A stretch of DNA of 64,000 nucleotides, taken from contig NC_056550.1 of the NCBI RefSeq assembly GCF_910596095.1, positions 2,232,001 through 2,296,000 on the forward strand, in the 5' to 3' direction. A model generated the notes under the pieces. That model searched no databases and had not been told where the DNA came from. It worked only from the letters and a program-made list of their open reading frames with translations. The DNA is from Thunnus maccoyii. Its lineage: Eukaryota; Chordata; Actinopteri; Scombriformes; Scombridae. The position numbers and the translations under genes were made by a program. This document shows positions 60,355-64,000 of this stretch, piece by piece. Position 1 is the first letter of the stretch, and each line of letters begins with the position of its first letter.

Positions 60355-60428
60355 CCTGTGAATAGGGTTTGAAGCTACGTAAGGAAACACTGTTGGATTT
60401 CAAGTACAATGCACTCAGCTATCACAGC
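60355..60428 (-). pseudogene. Decayed tRNA-Ser(UGA), copy 2
   Basis: Counterpart of 59165-59238 in unit 2, offset 1190 bp. Shares the same disabling changes (tacaa in the anticodon stem, degenerate D arm, short variable arm), so decay preceded the unit duplication. Confidence 0.85.
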
Positions 60429-60826
60429 TACATTGTCCTGGGAAGCCAGTTTCAGTCTTATTACAATCTGTTCAGTTGATATTTCACCCACTGAATATTC
60501 TTGAAAGTGTACTCAAAATTCACAGTCCCATGGGCCAATATGATTATTAATTGTCCAATAAAAGTCCTCTGTTTCAGCACCCCTGTATGTCTAATGTCCT
60601 TAGTCTATTCTAGACTACTCAACTAACACAAGGTGCTGTTAATCATACAGAAACCAAAGTAAGTGGTCATTCAGATCAAAACAGACCCTCATATTTGACT
60701 GGGCAACATATCACGTTTCTGGATGACCCTGGATAACCCTCCTCTTTATCACCTCTGTTTGTCCAAAGTCTTTAGGCTGCTTAAAAACACCTTGTGAACC
60801 TTACTTTTTGCCACAGAGCCATGTCA

Positions 60827-61150
60827 CAAGGGGCCCAGTCCTCCAGAAGTCCACCATCATCTCTTTGGTCTTGGAAGTGTTCAGCTGCAGATGATTTGAC
60901 CTGCACCATGTCACAAAGTCCTCCACCAGGCTTCTGTACCCCCCCTCCTGTCCACCACTAATACACCCCACATTGTCAGCTGAGAACCTCTGCATGTGGC
61001 ATGACTCAGAATTGTACTTGAAGTCAGAAGTGGAGAGGGTGAACAAGACCGGGGAAAGAACAGTCCCCTGAGGTGCGCCAGTGCTACTGACCACAGTCTT
61101 GGAGGAGCAGTCCCTCAGCCTGACACACTGTGGTCTCCCTGTGGTGTTGA
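60827..61150 (-). pseudogene. LINE reverse-transcriptase fragment
   Basis: Minus-strand reading: VRLRDCSSKTVVSSTGAPQG, TVLSPVLFTLSTSDFKYNSE, SCHMQRFSADNVGCISGGQE, YRSLVEDFVTWCRSNHLQLN, TSKTKEMMVDF. GAPQGTVLSP.LF is RT block 4. The catalytic (F)ADD block is damaged (FSADNVG with residues lost), then TKEMMVDF follows. It is a jockey/L2-type element common in fish. The 3' edge abuts tRNA-array unit 3 at about 60826, so insertion or deletion there cut the third unit short. Confidence 0.75.
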
Positions 61151-61224
61151 AGGTGCTGGAAAAATATCCTCATGGCGCTGCTCCCCTTGTCCTCGTGAGC
61201 ATAAGCCCTATTTAGCAGATAGAG

Positions 61225-61318
61225 GATGGAGACAGGAGAGGAGAGGTATTCATTTGGTTGCAAACCTGCAACCTCACCACTAGATGCCTTTTAGTATCAT
61301 ATACTTTGGTCCTTTAAG
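61225..61318 (+). repeat. Dispersed repeat (partner 44695-44842)
   Basis: Shares tattcatttggttgca, ctgcaacctcaccactagatgcc and cctttaag with 44770-44842, same orientation. Confidence 0.65.
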
Positions 61319-62439
61319 ACCACAAAATACCCTGGATTCACTTTGTGGCAATTGCTTTGTGGTTATTTGATTGATTACACTTTTCTTTGGTCACAATGTA
61401 TGCACCACTAAAGCACAGTATGAACTGAAATGGTAAGAGCCTTCAGGTGGTTCTTGCATTATTACCTAATCTTGGGGCTATCTGTCTCTTGGGGGAGCCG
61501 ACTGTTAAACTGTACTTTTAATACTTCTCATATTTCCTTTGATAGTGTGCTTACACTGTGCATATTCTTGAATATATTTGTGTGGAATTAAATTATAACC
61601 ACACCTATGCAGAGGTAAGCGGGAAGGAGTGCTACAAACTTCAAAAGCAAGCACTGATATTACCCTTAAACGTTAACAGAAGTCACACTAGAAGACACCA
61701 TTTTACCTCTTCCTTCATACATACATTTAATTGTCTGTCCACAAACCCTCCAACTCCTCTTCCTTCCCCTTCTCCCTCCTTCTTTCAGCATTGCAGTAAA
61801 CTGAGCCAGGAGACTCCTCATCTCAGGGCTGATTCAGTGCTCACTGATAAACACACACGTGTCCATTTATTCAGAGAACAAAAGAATTAGTGGAAAATTA
61901 TCAACATTAACAGAATCAGGTGATATGAGAGCAAAGGAAGGAAAGAAAGAAAGAATCAAGGACATAGTGTGCCAACATCCTCTGGCTCACTGTGACTACC
62001 TCTGTTTATTATTTCCTTCCTTCCTTCCGGATCTCACAAACACCCCCACACAAACCCACACACATAGAAGTCTTACAGCCAAGATAAAACCATTCTCTCC
62101 ATCCACTCACCCAGTTGCTATGTCACAGGAAGTTCATTACTAATTCAAAGAGCCATTTAGGTTAACAGTCCATGTTTGTAGGTTTAGTCCAATACAACTG
62201 AGGTCAGAAAAGGAAAAAGAACATGAATATTTAGTAACTTTTTTACATGAAGGGTGTGTTCATCATACAGTTTATCTAGTTCATGGAAACATTCAGTGCT
62301 TTTGCAAACATGACATAACAACATCTACATATTTTCACTGTCTTGAGTTTGGTTACTATAGATTCACTAAATACACTTAAGTATGTGGAAACCTCAGCTC
62401 ACTTACTTTTCTTGGGCTGCTTTTAGATGCTTGGCAGAT
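61319..62439. other. No gene recognised
   Basis: Unassigned. Open stretches at 61558-61890 and 61859-62143 have low-complexity composition and no domain. CTTC/TTCC runs at 61757-61785 and 62010-62030. Confidence 0.4.
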
Positions 62440-63000
62440 AGCCATGTCAGGTCTATCCATCTGTCCACCACTTTGGTTCAGACTGAAACACCTCCACAAT
62501 ATTTGGATGGAGTTCCATAAAATGTTATGCAGACATCTGTGGTCCTCTGATGATATATGCTACTGACCTTGGTTTTCTCCTTACTTTTCCTCTAGTACTA
62601 CCATAAGGTTGATAGTGAGTGAAATGTCTCGACAAGTACTGAATGGATTGCCCTAAAATTTGGTGCGGACATTCCTTACAGAATGAACTGTAATCACTTT
62701 GGTGATCCCTTGACTTTTCATCTAGTTCCATCCTCAGATCAAACTTTAAATCTATCCAATACTTTGGTTTATGACCAAATACCTGCAACACTAATGACAT
62801 TCCCTTTAGCCTCAGCTTTACTTTGTATTTTGTGGTAATTAGCTAACATTAGCATGCTAACATGCTTAACTAAGATGGTGGCTGGAGTAAACCTGACCAA
62901 GTGAACATCATCAGCATGTTAGCATTTAGCTGACAGAGCTGTAGTGGCTCAGTACAGCCTCACAGAGCTGCCAGCATGACTGTAGACTCTGAGGCTGCAT
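62440..63000. repeat. Common teleost dispersed repeat (gctaacattagcatgctaac type)
   Basis: Contains tgaatggattgccctaaaatttggt, agctaacattagcatgctaacatgctt, atcagcatgttagcatttagct and agtacagcctcacagagctgcc. These are motifs I recall as highly repeated in percomorph genomes. Non-coding; ends uncertain. Confidence 0.5.
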
Positions 63001-63059
63001 TCAGACCCAGAACAGCTGTGTTAAAGAAATGCAGGAGGAAATTTGAGTCAAAGTTCAGT

Positions 63060-63424
63060 TGGAGCTACAGATGAATGAGTTTAAAGGCTTATCAGACACC
63101 AAAACACAACACAGAGGTTCGTAATACTGACAGACATGATTTTAGAACTCTGGGAAGTTGTCACAGCAGGAATTGTTTTATCTTTTGTTGTGATGATCAC
63201 AACAGAAACTTAGCGTTACACGTTACAGTAATTCACCAAAAACGTGTGGTTGCATGTACAGTATGTGATTGGCCAACACAAAGCCTTGCTGTTTGATGTT
63301 GTGTTGCGTTGCCTTGCGTTGTGTTAGATAACATATCCAGAAACAGATCACAACACATTTTAATTTAATGTAAATGGGAAACTGTCACAGTAGTGTACAG
63401 TTGAGAGAGCTTTCGAGCTCCAGC
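63060..63424. repeat. 3' flank homologous to the tRNA-array unit
   Basis: aaaggcttatcagacacc (63083), actctgggaagttgtcacag, atcttttgttgtgatgatcac and tgtgattggccaacac match, in order, gaaagcttatcagacagc (58758), actctggaaagttatcacag, atcttttgttacagtgatcac and tcaattggccag of unit 1. So this tRNA locus belongs to the same ancestral array and corresponds to the UGA position of the unit. Confidence 0.7.
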
Positions 63425-63506
63425 CGCTGTGAGCAGGGTTTGAACCTGCGCGGGGAAACCCCATTGGATTTCAAGTCCAACGCCTTAACCTCTCGGCCAT
63501 CACAGC
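63425..63506 (-). tRNA. tRNA-Ser(UGA)
   Basis: 82 nt. It differs from the CGA copies by the anticodon loop CTTGAAA (UGA, 63471-63473) and one D-arm base (CCGAGAGG). Acceptor, anticodon, long variable and T arms are fully paired. Boxes A and B intact, no intron. It reads UCA (and by wobble UCG). No T-run terminator within 60 nt downstream; instead a GAGCT-cgaa-AGCTC hairpin lies about 5 nt after the gene. Confidence 0.96.
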
Positions 63507-63693
63507 ACTTTAACAGGCTTGGATGAGCTTGAGTTAAAAAGTCAAATTATACATTACATTATATTACTGTGTGTTGTTTCATCTGTCCTTTTCTTTCAAT
63601 TTAGTATGTAACCACAATCAAATATGAAGGAAACAAAAATTTCAGTCTTTGTTTAGTTTAGTTTCTTATGCTGACACCTTGTCCTTCCTCTAG
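63507..63693. other. Short tRNA 5' flank, no gene
   Basis: AT-rich upstream flank of the tRNA. Nothing recognised. Confidence 0.5.
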
Positions 63694-63988
63694 GCTGAAA
63701 CTTGGAGAACCTACCTGTTGTGGTGAAACAAATCACCTGCCTCAATTTGATAGATGTGTGAACTTCCTTTCTTATTGAACACAGGGGGGAAAGTATCTTA
63801 CAGTGACAAATCAAGCTGTCAATATGCACTATCCCCTGCTTCTAATGGACATCTATCATGCAATCCCTCCATTATAGCAGCAGGGCAACGTCAGATACTG
63901 TGTTCAATAGGAAAGGACGTTCACACATCTATCAAATTGATACAGGTTACTTGTTTCTCCACGATAGGTAGGTTCTCTGAGTTTCAGC
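63694..63988. mobile_element. Inverted-repeat element with 91-bp arms
   Basis: Arms 63694-63784 and 63898-63988 are diverged reverse complements. Left blocks gctgaaactt, gagaacctacct, caatttgatagatgtgtgaac and attgaacacag each have their inverse on the right. The loop is 113 bp of non-coding DNA. It looks like a MITE with long TIRs. The outer flanks show no clear duplication (the window ends 12 nt later). Confidence 0.8.
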
Positions 63989-64000
63989 TGTCTTTGCCTC

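Larger units (their letters stand above)
58215..60826. repeat. Tandem array of a ~1.16-kb tRNA-Ser unit
   Basis: Unit 1 about 58215-59350, unit 2 about 59351-60530, unit 3 partial (60531-60826, cut by a LINE fragment). Landmarks repeat with offsets of 1155-1190 bp: agtcctctgtttcagcac (58248, 59404, 60563), aggaatggcaagatttgacag (58371, 59526), the tRNA-Ser(CGA) gene, gaaagcttatcagacagc and a decayed tRNA-Ser(UGA). Each full unit therefore carried one CGA and one UGA serine tRNA, both on the minus strand. Confidence 0.9.

Overview
The window looks like a gene-poor stretch of a ray-finned fish (teleost, probably percomorph) nuclear genome. The reasons are long AT-rich non-coding DNA with dinucleotide and tetranucleotide microsatellites, eukaryotic tRNA-Ser genes with internal Pol III boxes, and dense fragments of element families common in teleosts. 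These include hAT, Harbinger, piggyBac, Tc1/mariner, L2/CR1-like LINEs, tRNA-derived SINEs, THAP/P2X7R-type elements and a Pim-like kinase pseudogene. All identifications come from reading translations and motifs; no database search was run.

Layout. 1-7.6 kb holds only repeats: a small terminal-inverted-repeat (TIR) element, a piggyBac N-terminal fossil, a CRE/E-box cluster, a hairpin and a Harbinger MADF fossil. 7.62-9.32 kb (minus) is the only large intact reading frame, an intronless 567-aa coiled-coil protein with an internal duplication that resembles cilia/flagella-associated TPH-type proteins. 10-13.1 kb holds a decayed THAP/P2X7R-type transposon gene. 14.86-15.28 kb (plus) is a broken, inverted copy of the coiled-coil gene that runs directly into a minisatellite. 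17-21.4 kb is a graveyard of Harbinger, hAT, Pim-like and THAP/P2X7R-type pieces. 22.4-23.3 kb contains a CFAP77-like pseudogene. 26.48-26.86 kb is a poly(A)-tailed retro-insertion with a perfect 16-bp target-site duplication.

27-53.5 kb holds LINE fragments (28.8-29.45 kb; 51.13-53.48 kb, with the reverse-transcriptase core deleted), two SINEs, a 1.2-kb TA-flanked TIR element, a 250-bp hAT MITE with an intact 8-bp duplication, and a 630-bp foldback. 53.5-57 kb is mostly unannotated, with one AT-rich block that could be a conserved non-coding element. 57.2-57.6 kb is an internally deleted Tc1-like element. 58.2-60.8 kb is a tandem array (about 1.16 kb per unit) that carries two intact tRNA-Ser(CGA) genes and two decayed tRNA-Ser(UGA) genes. 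An intact tRNA-Ser(UGA) lies at 63.4 kb in partly homologous flanks, and the window ends in an inverted-repeat element.

Working parts are therefore one probable protein gene and three tRNA genes. The rest is mobile-element debris, pseudogenes, simple repeats and unassigned DNA. The most interesting structures are the coiled-coil gene with its inverted relic, the alternating tRNA-Ser array, the 1.2-kb TA element with repeated subterminal motifs, and the intron-bearing THAP/P2X7R-type relic.
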